Below are positions 28,518 through 37,213 of a DNA stretch of 64,000 bases, in pieces. Numbering within the stretch: position 1 is the first letter of the stretch; each line of letters opens with the position of its first letter. The stretch is taken from NCBI GenBank assembly GCA_963721005.1, contig CAVRHR010000002.1:62001-126000 (forward strand). Reading direction: 5' to 3'. Source of the DNA: VAZQ01 sp963721005 (GTDB lineage Bacteria > Pseudomonadota > Alphaproteobacteria > Rhizobiales > Xanthobacteraceae). A model generated the notes under the pieces. The model was not told the DNA's origin. It worked only from the letters and a program-made list of their open reading frames with translations, and did no database searches. The position numbers were made by a program, and so were the translations under genes.

Positions 28518-28882
28518 TTGAAGGTTCCCTCTAAAAACACCAGATCGTTCGCTGTGACAGTTTCCGGTAACTCGAGCCACCGCTCACGCGCCAACAGCTC
28601 TTCGCCGTAAATCGTCCGGATCAAATCCGGGTCCATCCTCGTCGGTACGTCGTTGACAGAGTTTTCAGCCTTCGAAGCGGGCAGCGAAGGAGGAGGATCA
28701 GCTGTGGGAACGACATGCCAATCAATCGGGCAACCAACAGACAGCCGCTTGGCGGCCGGCCCTGGGTCGAATAGCGGAAAATGCGAATCGACGCGGAAGG
28801 CCCATTTTCCACAGTGGCAAAACAGCAATGCCAGGCCGGGGTGGGCCCGGGCGCCTGCTTCGGTCTCGGCTATCGTTGGCAT
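28514..28882 (-). CDS. Hypothetical protein, coupled to 27777-28517
   Basis: 122 residues from ATG 28882 with GAGGT upstream. The sequence includes LALLFCHCGKWAFRVDSHF (a CHC pair), VGCPIDWHVVPTAD, and the acidic end PETVTANDLVFLEGTFK. The stop overlaps the next ATG by four bases, so the two genes form an operon. Its first 36 residues resemble a short region found in many Bradyrhizobium hypothetical proteins, but no function is known. Confidence 0.5.
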   Translation of the reverse strand: MPTIAETEAGARAHPGLALLFCHCGKWAFRVDSHFPLFDPGPAAKRLSVGCPIDWHVVPTADPPPSLPASKAENSVNDVPTRMDPDLIRTIYGEELLARERWLELPETVTANDLVFLEGTFK

Positions 28883-29210
28883 GTTGGACACCTCAACTAA
28901 GGGTCTACCTAGCAAGTTCCTATATATTTGCCGCCGTTTTGTGACCGCCTCAGACCACGCGGGCAAGAATCGGCAGCTTCCATGCGCTCCCAACCGCCGT
29001 TCTCTAGGGAACCACTCCGCAATGGTCCTAAGTCGGCGGACAGTTTGCCAAATGTGATGAAGATATAGATTTCTGATTTCTGGTATGCATCTTGGGTCGG
29101 GCGACCCCATAACCCCCTACCCCTCCACCCCCGAGCGGTCCGGGGGCGCTAGCGGGGTGCGCTGGGGTTCTTCGTTTGCCACGGATAGAATTAGCGCCAC
29201 CGCGCGCCGG
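28883..29210. other. Intergenic stretch
   Basis: Upstream region of the two-gene hypothetical operon; its promoter should lie here. No gene is supported. Confidence 0.4.
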
Positions 29211-29423
29211 TCAGGCTTTCTGACCTCGCCCGCAGCCAGTAGGCGAGCGCCCGCACGTCGCACCACCCTCACCCTCGTCCCAGGCGGCCAAGCAATAGAC
29301 CAGCCTGACCAGCATGACGTCCGCGGCCCAATTCACTTCGTCACGCCGGCATAGGTCCTCCGCCCTTTCGGTCGCGACGAGGCGCCCCCGAACCATTCTC
29401 AGCTGGACTATATTTGCGCTCAT
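29211..29423 (-). CDS. Possible hypothetical protein
   Basis: From an internal ATG the frame reads MSANIVQLRMVRGRLVATER, then AADVMLVRLVYCLAAWDEG and ends CGRSPTGCGRGQKA. The first part has protein-like helical periodicity and no better frame competes. No ribosome site was found, so support is weak. Confidence 0.3.
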   Translation of the reverse strand: MSANIVQLRMVRGRLVATERAEDLCRRDEVNWAADVMLVRLVYCLAAWDEGEGGATCGRSPTGCGRGQKA

Positions 29424-29611
29424 GCGCCGGCTTAACGTCAAAAGAGCTAGGTTGATCCGGTGCCCGCCTAAGGCGCGCACACGGTATGTGCCGTCAATGG
29501 CGGACGTTTGATCTAAGTCAAAAGGCTGCAGGCCGGGCACCTGTGCCAATGCACTTCGCAGAAGGCACTTGGACAAAGGAGAAGCTGACCGCCACCGCCT
29601 GACGCCTTTAT

Positions 29612-30328
29612 TTACTCGGCGGTCCAGTCGACGCGCGCGTAAGTGTTCTTCGAACCTAGGGTCATCAGGATGATTTTTAGATCGAAAAGGAAAGTCCAGT
29701 TTTCAACATAAAATAGATCGTATTCTATCTGTCGGCGCATCGCCTCAACCGAATTGACATCCCCGCAACCGTTGACTTGGGCCCAGCCGGTCAGTCCGGG
29801 CTTAACTTTGCAGTGTCCTGAGTGTCCTGAAAACCGCGAGAGCTGCGCATCGAAAATCATTCCGGGAGCCGCCTCGTACGGGCGTGGTCCAACAATCGAC
29901 ATCTCTCCGCGAAACACATTTATAAGCTGCGGAAGTCTATCGATACCTGAGGACCGAAGGATTCCACCAATTCTTGTTACGTATGTGCTCTTCCGATGCA
30001 GGCGGACGGCACCGCCAATGTTTTCCTGTGTCGTGCATCGAAATGTGAAAATACGAAATGTTTGATTATTGTAGCCGTAACGGACTTGGCGGCAGACATA
30101 CGGCCATTTGGAGTCGAGAATGATAGCCAGCGCTGTGAGCACTAAAATCGGCGAAAATAAACTGAGACCGACCGCCGCAACGATAATGTCAAATACTCGT
30201 TTGATGGTTGCTCCAAACCGAAGCGTCCTAGCCGTGGCATCAGGAGAAGTAGATGCGCTTAACTGAGGCCCGACCGCCGCGGCGAAATGCCTGCTAGCTA
30301 AATCCGATTTGTTGCTGACTTTCCGCAT
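29612..30328 (-). CDS. Bacterial sugar transferase (undecaprenyl-phosphate glycosyl-1-phosphate type)
   Basis: About 238 residues of the WcaJ/ExoY-type sugar transferase family (PF02397). A variable N-terminus leads to KRVFDIIVAAVGLSLFSPIL (membrane anchor), then GILRSSGIDRLPQLINVFRG, EMSIVGPRPYEA, CKVKPGLTGWAQVNG, and the final IEYDLFYVENWTFLFDLKI. The enzyme moves a sugar phosphate onto a lipid carrier at the inner membrane as the first step of exopolysaccharide or O-antigen synthesis. The usual KFRTM segment reads IFTFRCTT here, an unusual change. A direct AGTGTCCTG duplication at about 29815-29835 encodes GHSGH near the conserved loop. No other polysaccharide gene is nearby, so it is an orphan. 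Confidence 0.85.
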   Translation of the reverse strand: MRKVSNKSDLASRHFAAAVGPQLSASTSPDATARTLRFGATIKRVFDIIVAAVGLSLFSPILVLTALAIILDSKWPYVCRQVRYGYNNQTFRIFTFRCTTQENIGGAVRLHRKSTYVTRIGGILRSSGIDRLPQLINVFRGEMSIVGPRPYEAAPGMIFDAQLSRFSGHSGHCKVKPGLTGWAQVNGCGDVNSVEAMRRQIEYDLFYVENWTFLFDLKIILMTLGSKNTYARVDWTAE

Positions 30329-30329
30329 G

Positions 30330-30745
30330 GAACACAACCCGCTAACAACTGGAGGTGGGCGCCCCGATAATGCACTACTTATGTCGCGAGCCGTTCGAGT
30401 TGTAAATATACCAGCGTAAGACTGCCAACCAGCTTTGACCGTTTGGTATCATGCTGCCAAAGTTGGGTTTTATAAAAGATATGAATAGCCAATAGAATCG
30501 GGCCTCGGAATCAATTCATATCTGCCATGCGGCCGACGATGTACTTTTCCCGTGATTGGAGCCGACGATTTGGCTGCTAAGGGAGATTTTTAGCATCGTA
30601 CCGCAATGCAAAAACTTGTTTGTGACAGAATCGGATCGTCAACTTCATTTCAAATACTATGAAAGGTCACACTTATGTGAGGTCGGAAACTTTAGGTTGG
30701 AAGGCACATTAAACAGTGGTGCCTTTCACAAAAGGGGGGCGGGCT
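30330..30745. other. A/T-rich intergenic stretch
   Basis: Divergent spacer between the sugar transferase and a small membrane gene. No gene is supported; promoters for both are expected here. Confidence 0.45.
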
Positions 30746-31033
30746 ATGCTGATGTTTTTGGTGGGCGGTATTCTGATCGGGGCGGCCCTGAGTCTGCGGC
30801 TCAATGTTGTGGTTCTTATTCCAGTAACGTGCGCGGCGCTGATGATTGTAGCCGTCGGCGGAGCGGCAAGGGGCGATAGTTTCTGGTACATCGCAAGTAC
30901 GATGGCCGTGGTCGTCACGGCCTTGCAACTTGGATATCTGGGTGGAAGCGCTTTCCTAGCTGTCATGGGTTCGAGGCGCGTTTCCAATCGCAGTAGGGAA
31001 GAAATCTCGGCTAGGATATCTCGTCCCGTCTAG
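30746..31033 (+). CDS. Small membrane protein
   Basis: 95 residues from ATG 30746 behind AAAGGGGGGCGG. Three hydrophobic stretches are seen: MLMFLVGGILIGAALSL, NVVVLIPVTCAALMIVAVGG and STMAVVVTALQLGYLGGSAF. A basic tail (GSRRVSNRSREEISARI) follows. This type is frequent in Bradyrhizobium genomes without known function. A decayed relative lies at 1535-1774. It is isolated, with spacers on both sides. Confidence 0.65.
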   Translation: MLMFLVGGILIGAALSLRLNVVVLIPVTCAALMIVAVGGAARGDSFWYIASTMAVVVTALQLGYLGGSAFLAVMGSRRVSNRSREEISARISRPV

Positions 31034-31317
31034 AGCATTTCCTGGTTGGGACAAATTGATTGTGCTGTGGGAGGGGATTCCCGACGGCTGAGATTTGTGG
31101 CTCGATGTTGCCTTTGATTCAGAGGCAACCATCCACGAACGACCAGAACTCGCGCTCAAGCTCACCGAAGGGCTATGCGGACGCCTTAGGCGCACCACGC
31201 TACGAGCTACGGACCACCTGGCGCCGTCGGCGTGCAATGCGGGCTTTTTTCAGCCGAGCTTAGTCAGGCTTACACTGCAGAGGCCCAAATTGGTTGTGTG
31301 TTCGTCGCAGATTTACC

Positions 31318-32259
31318 TCAAGCTGTCGCCGCGCAGAACGAACCCAAAAAATCCAATAAATCCAATCGAGAGCAAATTCCTGATTTCGGCGCCCGCGGCT
31401 GGTAGGTACAATCATCGGAACAAGTATCAGCAATATTATATATTAAAAGGAGCAAGTTGGCAAAACGAACCCAAATTTGAGCAGACAGCCACCAACCTGC
31501 ATCAATTGTAATATTCAGTTTTTCCGGACCGGTCCGGGGCGCCGACGCCTCCCCAATTCCGGGGTTGATGGCCAGCGAGGCCCCGGCGACGCCGCCGGCC
31601 TCGTAGGCCGCCATCGAGACCGTCCGGCTGGCGCCACGCCGTACCCGGAGCTTCAAATCGAGCTTGGCGAGTTCCTCCTCGACGATCGCCGCCTTGAGGA
31701 CCACCAGGGCGCGGCCCGAGCCTGCGTTCACCTGGTCGCGCCCGGCCTTCATGGCGGTCAGCTTGTCGGCGATGGACGCCACCATCCCGAGCGCAAACGA
31801 GGCGTTCGCCAGGTGCCGCTCCTGATGACGGAACCGCAGATATCCGGGCGTGGTCTTGTAGCGGCCGACCTCGGCGCGGACCGCGCTGTCGATCAGCTCG
31901 GTCAGGTAGTGCGCCACCTCGATGTCCTGGCGCAGGCCGAAGAATACGTAACGCAACTCGCCGGCCGGGTTCTTCTCGCGCCAGACCCGGCAGTCGCAGA
32001 AATGCGCGACCGCCCCGATGCAGTCGTCGAGCGGAATGCGCTTCTTGCGGTGGGTCTCGAACTCGCGCCGCTCGCACGGCGCCGCGCGCATCTCGACGTC
32101 GGTCAGCGACAGGTCGTAACGGTCGAGCAGCTCGGCGACCTTGGCGGCGGCGGACAGCGCCTCGTCCTCGGTACAGCCATTGCCGATGGTCTTGGCCCGC
32201 AGCGCCTGGATGCGGGTCTTGAGCTTGTCGAGCGCGCCGGGATCGGGGCGTTCATGCAT
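31318..32259 (-). CDS. DUF2786 domain protein
   Basis: About 313 residues from ATG 32259 (MHERPDPGALDKLKTRIQAL). The N-terminal DUF2786 signature is clear: LRAKTIGNGCTEDEALSAAA and VAELLDRYDLSLTDVEM. The following DUF7168-like part includes CREF-type charged stretches, YVFFGLRQDIEVAHYLTEL and FRHQERHLANASFALGM. Such proteins occur on phages and plasmids; the role is unknown. After GPEKLN the last 65 residues look non-native and hydrophobic, so the genuine stop may have been lost by a base change or truncation near 31510. Upstream 31034-31317 shows nothing. Confidence 0.75.
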   Translation of the reverse strand: MHERPDPGALDKLKTRIQALRAKTIGNGCTEDEALSAAAKVAELLDRYDLSLTDVEMRAAPCERREFETHRKKRIPLDDCIGAVAHFCDCRVWREKNPAGELRYVFFGLRQDIEVAHYLTELIDSAVRAEVGRYKTTPGYLRFRHQERHLANASFALGMVASIADKLTAMKAGRDQVNAGSGRALVVLKAAIVEEELAKLDLKLRVRRGASRTVSMAAYEAGGVAGASLAINPGIGEASAPRTGPEKLNITIDAGWWLSAQIWVRFANLLLLIYNIADTCSDDCTYQPRAPKSGICSRLDLLDFLGSFCAATA

Positions 32260-32410
32260 GACCAATAGGGCCTCGCCTGCGCAGAATTGGGCTCGGTGCC
32301 GCCTGCGTATACACGCTTTCCAGGCGCTCGCCTTCCGGCAGTGCGCATGCGCGACCCGGAGCATGCTCGTCGGTCGCCGCGCGGTTTGATTTCCGCCGGC
32401 ACCGCGGTAC

Positions 32411-32530
32411 ATGATCGCCATGATGTCGATCAGCCGCCGCACTCTCCTGGCCGCAGTCCTGGCCGCAGGTCTCTGCCTTGCGCCGGGACGTCAGCGAAAA
32501 GGGCCGGTTTCCCGGGCGCTCTGCTCATGA
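32411..32530 (+). pseudogene. Remnant of a periplasmic binding-protein gene
   Basis: A 39-codon frame starts MIAMMSISRRTLLAAVLA, with a twin-arginine-like signal ending LCLAPG. After only 13 more codons (RQRKGPVSRALCS) it ends in a TGA overlapping the permease ATG in ATGA. The signal start and the coupled stop are what an intact binding-protein gene would show at its two ends. About 900 nt of the middle therefore appear deleted in frame. Confidence 0.55.
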
Positions 32531-33542
32531 CCCGCTCCGCGCTTCCGGGCCTCGGCATCGCGCTTGCGATCCTGGCGGCCGGACTGATCACCGCCTTCAC
32601 GGTCGGACGCTATCCGGTCAGCCTTGCCGAATTGACCGACGTGCTGGCGGCCCACCTGACGGGCCGGCCATCGTCGGTCGCGCCGGCAGTCGAGAACGTC
32701 ATTCTCCTGGTGCGCGGGCCGCGCGTGCTGGCCGCCGTCCTGATCGGCGCCGCGCTCGCGGTCGCCGGCACCGCGTTCCAGGGCCTGTTCCGCAATCCGC
32801 TGGTGTCGCCGGATATCCTGGGCGCGTCCTCGGGAGCGGCGCTCGGCGCGGTGCTCGGCATCTTCTTCTCGGCTCGGCGTCTTCGGCATCGAAAGCCTCG
32901 CCTTCCTGGGCGGGCTCCTGGCGGTCGCGGCCGTCTATCTGATCGGCTCGCTGTTGCGCGCCAGCGACCCGATCCTGGTCCTGGTGCTGACCGGCGTGGT
33001 GATCGGCGCGCTGCTCGGCGCCGGCGTCGGGTTGGTGAAATATCTCGCCGACCCCTACAACCAGCTCCCCGCCATGACGTTCTGGCTGCTCGGCAGCCTC
33101 GCCAGCACCACGGTCGCCGACCTCCTGCCGCTCGCCGTGCCCGGTCGTGCTCGGCACCGCCGTGCTGGTGGCGCTGCGCTGGCGCATGAACGTGATGTCG
33201 CTGCCCGAGGAGGAGGCCCGCGCGCTCGGGCTCGCCACCGGCCCGTTGCGCATCGCCATCGTGGTGGCGGCCACGCTGGTGACCGCGGCGAGCGTGGCGG
33301 CCTGCGGCATCATCGGTTGGGTCGGCCTGGTGGTACCGCATCTGGCGCGGGCGCTGGTCGGGCCCGATTTTCCGCGGCTGCTGCCGACGGCGGCGCTGCT
33401 CGGCGGCGGCTATTTGCTGTTCATCGACACCCTGGCGCGGGTGGCGGCGCCGGTCGAGATTCCGCTCGGCATTCTCACCGCCGTCATCGGCACGCCGTTC
33501 TTCATCTGGCTGCTCGCCGGCATGCAGCGGACCTGGTCGTGA
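32527..33542 (+). pseudogene. FecCD-family ABC permease (frameshifted)
   Basis: A permease of the BtuC/FecCD type (PF01032), about 338 residues when repaired. It starts MTRSALPGLGIALAILAAG and includes VRGPRVLAAVLIGAALAVAG, GTAFQGLFRNPLVSPDILGA, SSGAALGAVLGI, then ACGIIGWVGLVVPHLARALVG and the end GTPFFIWLLAG. Two single-base insertions break it: an extra G near 32871 (TCGGCTCGG) and an extra C near 33140 (GTGCCCGGTC). Type II importers of this family carry siderophores, cobalamin or, as MolB, molybdate. The molybdenum genes downstream favour molybdate or tungstate. It overlaps the ATPase gene in GTGA. Confidence 0.8.
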
Positions 33543-34303
33543 CCCTCGCCGGCCGCGCGCTCAGCATCGGCTACCGCGACCGCGTGGTCGGGCACGGGCT
33601 CGACGTCAGTCTCGCGCCGGGCGAGGTGCTGGCGCTGCTCGGCCCCAACGGCAGCGGCAAGTCCACGCTGCTCAAGACGCTGCTCGGCATTCTGCCGCCC
33701 TTGGCCGGCGCCATCCTGATCGACGGCCGGCCGATCGCGCGCTTCTCGGCCGCCCAGCGTGCGCGCCACATCGCCTATGTACCGCAATCCCACGTGCCGA
33801 CCTTCGGCTTCACGGTCGAGACCGTGGTGCTGATGGGCCGCATCGCCCACGGCAAGCTGTTGAGCGCTCCCTCCGCCGCCGACCGGCTGGTGGCGGCGCG
33901 CGCGCTCGCGCGCTTCGGCATCACGGCCCTCAAGGAGCGGCCCTATACGATGATCTCGGGCGGCGAGCGCCAGCTCGTGCTGCTGGCGCGCGCGCTCGCC
34001 CAGGAACCGCAATTCATCGTGCTCGACGAGCCCACCGCCAGCCTCGATTTCGGCAACCAGGGCAAGGTCATGCACGAGCTGCGCGCGCTCGCCGCCGCCG
34101 GCCACGGCGTCCTGTTCACCACCCACGACCCCAATCATGCGCTGCGCGCCGCCGATCGCGCCTTCCTGATCCGCGACGGGCAATGCGTCGCGGACGGCGG
34201 CGTGCGCGACGTGCTCACGCGTGCGCGGCTGGAAAGTCTCTACGGTGCGCCGGTCGAGATGCTGACCGACGCAGCCGGCAAGACCGCATTCCTGCCGGGC
34301 TGA
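33539..34303 (+). CDS. ABC transporter ATPase of FecE/MolC type
   Basis: 254 residues from GTG 33539, which overlaps the permease stop. It has Walker A GPNGSGKS near residue 35, the Q-loop IAYVPQSHVP, the signature ISGGERQLVLLARAL, Walker B FIVLDEPTASLD and the H-loop FTTHDPNH. It is complete for the FecE-like class of type II importers. It would power the adjacent FecCD permease at the inner membrane. The context (fdhD, mobA, moeA) points to molybdate or tungstate as cargo, as in the MolBC system, but the sequence alone does not exclude iron-siderophores. The specific receptor gene is reduced to the remnant at 32411-32530. Confidence 0.9.
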   Translation: MTLAGRALSIGYRDRVVGHGLDVSLAPGEVLALLGPNGSGKSTLLKTLLGILPPLAGAILIDGRPIARFSAAQRARHIAYVPQSHVPTFGFTVETVVLMGRIAHGKLLSAPSAADRLVAARALARFGITALKERPYTMISGGERQLVLLARALAQEPQFIVLDEPTASLDFGNQGKVMHELRALAAAGHGVLFTTHDPNHALRAADRAFLIRDGQCVADGGVRDVLTRARLESLYGAPVEMLTDAAGKTAFLPG

Positions 34304-34401
34304 ATGCCGCGCGCTGATAGTCGAATTGAGGCCTTGCCTCGATCTGCGCATTGGACGACCATCCGGGCAATCCAAGCAAAGCCAATCCAGGAGGATATGT
34401 C

Positions 34402-35161
34402 ATGTACCGCCGCTTCGCGCTTTCGATCCTGACTGCCATTCCGCTCGCGCTGGCGGCCGGCCATGCGGGCGCCGCCGAAATCTATGTCGTCGGCGCCGGC
34501 GCGATCGAGGAGCCATTCGAGGCGCTCGCCGCCGAGTTCAGCAAGGCGAACGGTCACAAGATGCACGAGATATTCGGCCCGGTTGGGGGCATGCAGGCCA
34601 AGCTCAAGGGCGGCGAGAAGGCCGATGTCATCGTGCTCTCGGCCGCCGCCATGGATGAGCTGGAGAAGGCCGGCTCCCTGGTCGCCGGCAGCCGCGCCGA
34701 GCTCGGCCGTGCCACGGTCGGGGTGGCGGTGAAGTCGGGCGCCCCGCAACCCGACATCTCGACCCCCGAAGCCGTCAAGAAGATGCTGCAGTCGGCGCGC
34801 ACGTGTCGCCTACACCAATCCGGCCGCCGGCGGCACCGCCGGGGTCTACCTGACCGGCCTGCTCGAGCGCCTGGGCCTCACCGAGGAGGTCAAGAAAAAG
34901 TCTCTGCTGCAGACCAGCGGCAGCGCCACGGCGGCCGCGGTCGCCAACGGCGCCGCCGAGATCGGCATCACGTTCACCAGCGAGCTCCTGCCCAACAAGG
35001 GGGTCAAGGTGATCGGACCGATGCCGCAATCGATCGGGCTCACCGTTTCCTACGTGGCGGCCGTCTCCAGCGCGAGCAAGGAGGCCGAGCCGGCCCGCGC
35101 GCTGATCGCCTACATGACCCGCCCGGCGGCGCGCGATCACTTCAAGGAAGCCGGTCTTTGA
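34402..35161 (+). pseudogene. ModA-like periplasmic solute-binding protein (frameshifted)
   Basis: ATG 34402 follows AGGAGG. The signal MYRRFALSILTAIPLALAAG ends at GAAEI. The mature sequence IYVVGAGAIEEPFEALAAEF, GPVGGMQAKLKGGEKADVIV and MDELEKAGSLV is typical of ModA-type (SBP_bac_11) receptors. One base break near 34800 (CGCACGTGTCGCC) separates it from VAYTNPAAGGTAGVYLTGLL, ATAAAVANGAAEIGITF and the end ARDHFKEAGL. It may serve as a molybdate receptor for the adjacent ABC transporter, although ModA proteins usually pair with ModBC and not with FecCD permeases. Downstream is a dispersed repeat and then fdhD. Confidence 0.75.
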
Positions 35162-35206
35162 GCCGCGGCTCATTGACAAGAGGCGAGCTCGCCGCTGGTG
35201 CAGGCG

Positions 35207-35364
35207 GGCTCCCTCGCCCCGCGGGGGAGAGGTCGGGATGAGGGGGTTACGATCTCTGTGGTGTTTCTCGCGGTGCCGAGCGGCGCTCGGATTCGAACGG
35301 ATGCATTGCCAAACTCCTGCGCCGAGCCCCCTCACCCCACCCTCTCCCCTGCGGTGCGAGGGAG
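35207..35364. repeat. Dispersed palindromic repeat, CTCCC-type
   Basis: Imperfect inverted repeat with ends GGCTCCCTCGCCCCGCGGGG and complementary CCTCTCCCCTGCGGTGCGAG, plus inner GGGATGAGGGGG paired with CCCCCTCACCCCA. Same family as 56131-56288 and 58870-58980. Fills the spacer between the ModA-like gene and fdhD. Confidence 0.65.
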
Positions 35365-35449
35365 TGAAACGCGGTGCCCATGACATCAACAACATCGCTC
35401 ACCGTGCTTGGCCTTTTGCGAAGTCGCCGCTTCCTCCCCACATAAGGTC

Positions 35450-36328
35450 ATGGCCAACAACTCCTACCTCATCAAGCCCGACCCGCTCGATCCGCGGCTG
35501 ACCGAGCGCGTCAACGGCATCGACCAGACCGGCGCCGCCATCGAGACCGCGGTGACGGTCGAGCGCGCGCTCACGATCTTCCTCAATTCCCAGGAGATCG
35601 TGACCGCCATGACCATCAACGACTATCCGCACTATCTGGCGCTCGGCTATCTGCTCAACCAGCACATGCTCAAGCCGGACGACGTGGTCACCGGCATCGA
35701 CTACGACGCGGAGCTCGCGGTCGTGGTGGTGCGCACCAAGCGCAAGACCAATTACGAGAAGAAGCTGAAGAAGAAGGTGCAGACCTCCGGCTGCGCCCAG
35801 GGCACCGCATTCGGCGACCTGATGGAGGCGCTGGAGAACGTGACGCTGCCGGCAGCCGAGCTGCGTACCTCGTGGCTCTACCGGCTCACCCACCAGATCA
35901 ACACCACGCCCTCGCTCTACCTGGAGGCCGGCGCCATTCACGGCTGCGTGCTGGCGATCGCCGACCAGCCGCTGGTCTATATGGAGGACGTCGGGCGCCA
36001 CAACGCGGTCGACAAGATCGCGGGCTGGATGTTCGAGAACAAGGTGAGCGCCCACGACAAGATTTTCTACACCACCGGACGCCTCACCTCCGAGATGGTG
36101 ATCAAGACCGTGCGCATGGGCATCCCGATCCTGATCTCGCGCTCGGGCTTCACCGCCTGGGGGGTGGAGCTCGCCCGCAAGGCCAACCTCACCTTGATCG
36201 GCCGCGCCCGCGGCAAGCGCTTCGTGGCGCTCGCGGGCGTAGAGCGCATCGTGTTCGACCAGGACCTCGCCCATGTGGAGGAGGAAAGCGCCAAGCACCG
36301 GCGCAAGGCGGCGGTGCAGGATGATTAA
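35450..36328 (+). CDS. fdhD: FdhD sulfur carrier for formate dehydrogenase maturation
   Basis: 292 residues from ATG 35450. FdhD takes sulfur from a cysteine desulfurase and hands it to the molybdenum cofactor before insertion into formate dehydrogenase. Family segments are clear: ETAVTVERALTIFLNSQEIV, ALGYLLNQHMLKPDD, VQTSGCAQGTAFG, the AGAIHGCVLAIA stretch, MEDVGRHNAVDKIAGW, FYTTGRLTSEMVIK and ISRSGFTAWGVELA. The loop that is CxxC in E. coli has a single Cys near residue 115 (SGCAQGT). The gene sits beside mobA, moeA and, further on, tusA, whose product can relay sulfur to FdhD. It is intact, in contrast to several neighbours. Confidence 0.95.
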   Translation: MANNSYLIKPDPLDPRLTERVNGIDQTGAAIETAVTVERALTIFLNSQEIVTAMTINDYPHYLALGYLLNQHMLKPDDVVTGIDYDAELAVVVVRTKRKTNYEKKLKKKVQTSGCAQGTAFGDLMEALENVTLPAAELRTSWLYRLTHQINTTPSLYLEAGAIHGCVLAIADQPLVYMEDVGRHNAVDKIAGWMFENKVSAHDKIFYTTGRLTSEMVIKTVRMGIPILISRSGFTAWGVELARKANLTLIGRARGKRFVALAGVERIVFDQDLAHVEEESAKHRRKAAVQDD

Positions 36329-36350
36329 TTGTTGGTGCAATTCCATTGCT

Positions 36351-36453
36351 GTCGTCCCTGCGAAAGCAGCGACCCATATGCCGTGTGCTCTCGATAGGCT
36401 GCGGTGTATGGGTCTCGATTCAACGCGCTTTCGGCAGCCTTGGCCCGGACGAC
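36351..36453. repeat. Dispersed palindromic repeat, GTCGTCCC-type
   Basis: Begins GTCGTCCCTGCGAAAGCAG and ends GGCCCGGACGAC, with inner ACCCATA and TATGGGT arms. It shares its arms with 57176-57277. A common intergenic repeat style in Bradyrhizobium relatives. Confidence 0.65.
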
Positions 36454-36469
36454 ACCGAGCGTGCTGCCG

Positions 36470-37084
36470 ATGACCAAACCTCTCGGCCTGGTGCTCGCCG
36501 GCGGCTTGGCGCGCCGCATGGGGGGCGGCGACAAGGCGCGCATCCGCATCGGCGGCGCCACCATCCTGGAGCGGGTGCTGGCGCGGATGAAACCGCAATG
36601 CGCCGAGATGATCCTCAACGCCAACGGGGATCCGGCGCGCTTCGCCGACAGCGGCCTCACCGTGGTGCCGGATTCGGTGCCGGACTTCGCCGGACCGTTG
36701 GCCGGTATCCTGGCCGGGCTCGATTGGGCGGCGACGAACCGGCCGGAGATCGTGGATGTGGCAAGCGTGCCGGGCGATTGCCCGTTCCTGCCGCACGATC
36801 TGGTGGCGCGCCTTGGCGCGGCGCGCGCCGCCGCCGGCAAGCCGCTTGCCTGCGCCCGCTCGGGCGATTGGCGCCATCCGGTGGTCGGCCTGTGGCCAGT
36901 GGCGTTGCGCGAAGACCTGCGCCACGCCCTGGTGGTGGAAGATCTGCACAAGATCGAGATCTGGACCGGCCGGCACGGCATCGCGGTGGCGGACTGGCCG
37001 GTTCTGCCGGTCGATCCGTTCTTCAACGTCAACACGCCGGAGGATGCGGTCGCGGCGGAACAGATGGCGGCGCTGGAAGCTTGA
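36470..37084 (+). CDS. mobA: Molybdenum cofactor guanylyltransferase MobA
   Basis: 204 residues starting MTKPLGLVLAGGLARRMGGG, the nucleotide-binding loop (LAGGxxxRMGGxDK) of MobA. DKARIRIGGATILERVLARM, PVDPFFNVNTPEDAVAAE and SVPGDCPFLPHDLV are further family marks. The enzyme joins GMP to molybdopterin in the cytoplasm to give the MGD cofactor of formate dehydrogenase and other DMSO-reductase-family enzymes. It follows fdhD after 141 nt occupied by a palindromic repeat. It is convergent with the moeA-mobB genes. Intact. Confidence 0.95.
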   Translation: MTKPLGLVLAGGLARRMGGGDKARIRIGGATILERVLARMKPQCAEMILNANGDPARFADSGLTVVPDSVPDFAGPLAGILAGLDWAATNRPEIVDVASVPGDCPFLPHDLVARLGAARAAAGKPLACARSGDWRHPVVGLWPVALREDLRHALVVEDLHKIEIWTGRHGIAVADWPVLPVDPFFNVNTPEDAVAAEQMAALEA

Positions 37085-37213
37085 TCGCTGAGCACTCGTC
37101 CCGGGCTCTTGACCCGGGACCGTTCCAAACTCCGGCGTCTGTAACGATCCCGGATCAACCGGTGCATCGCTTCGCGTTGCACCGGGTCCGGGAAAAGTAT
37201 CAATGCCCCCAGT

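Noticed and set aside
35399..36976. 525-codon minus-strand frame opposite fdhD and mobA
   Set aside because: Antisense to two well-identified genes.
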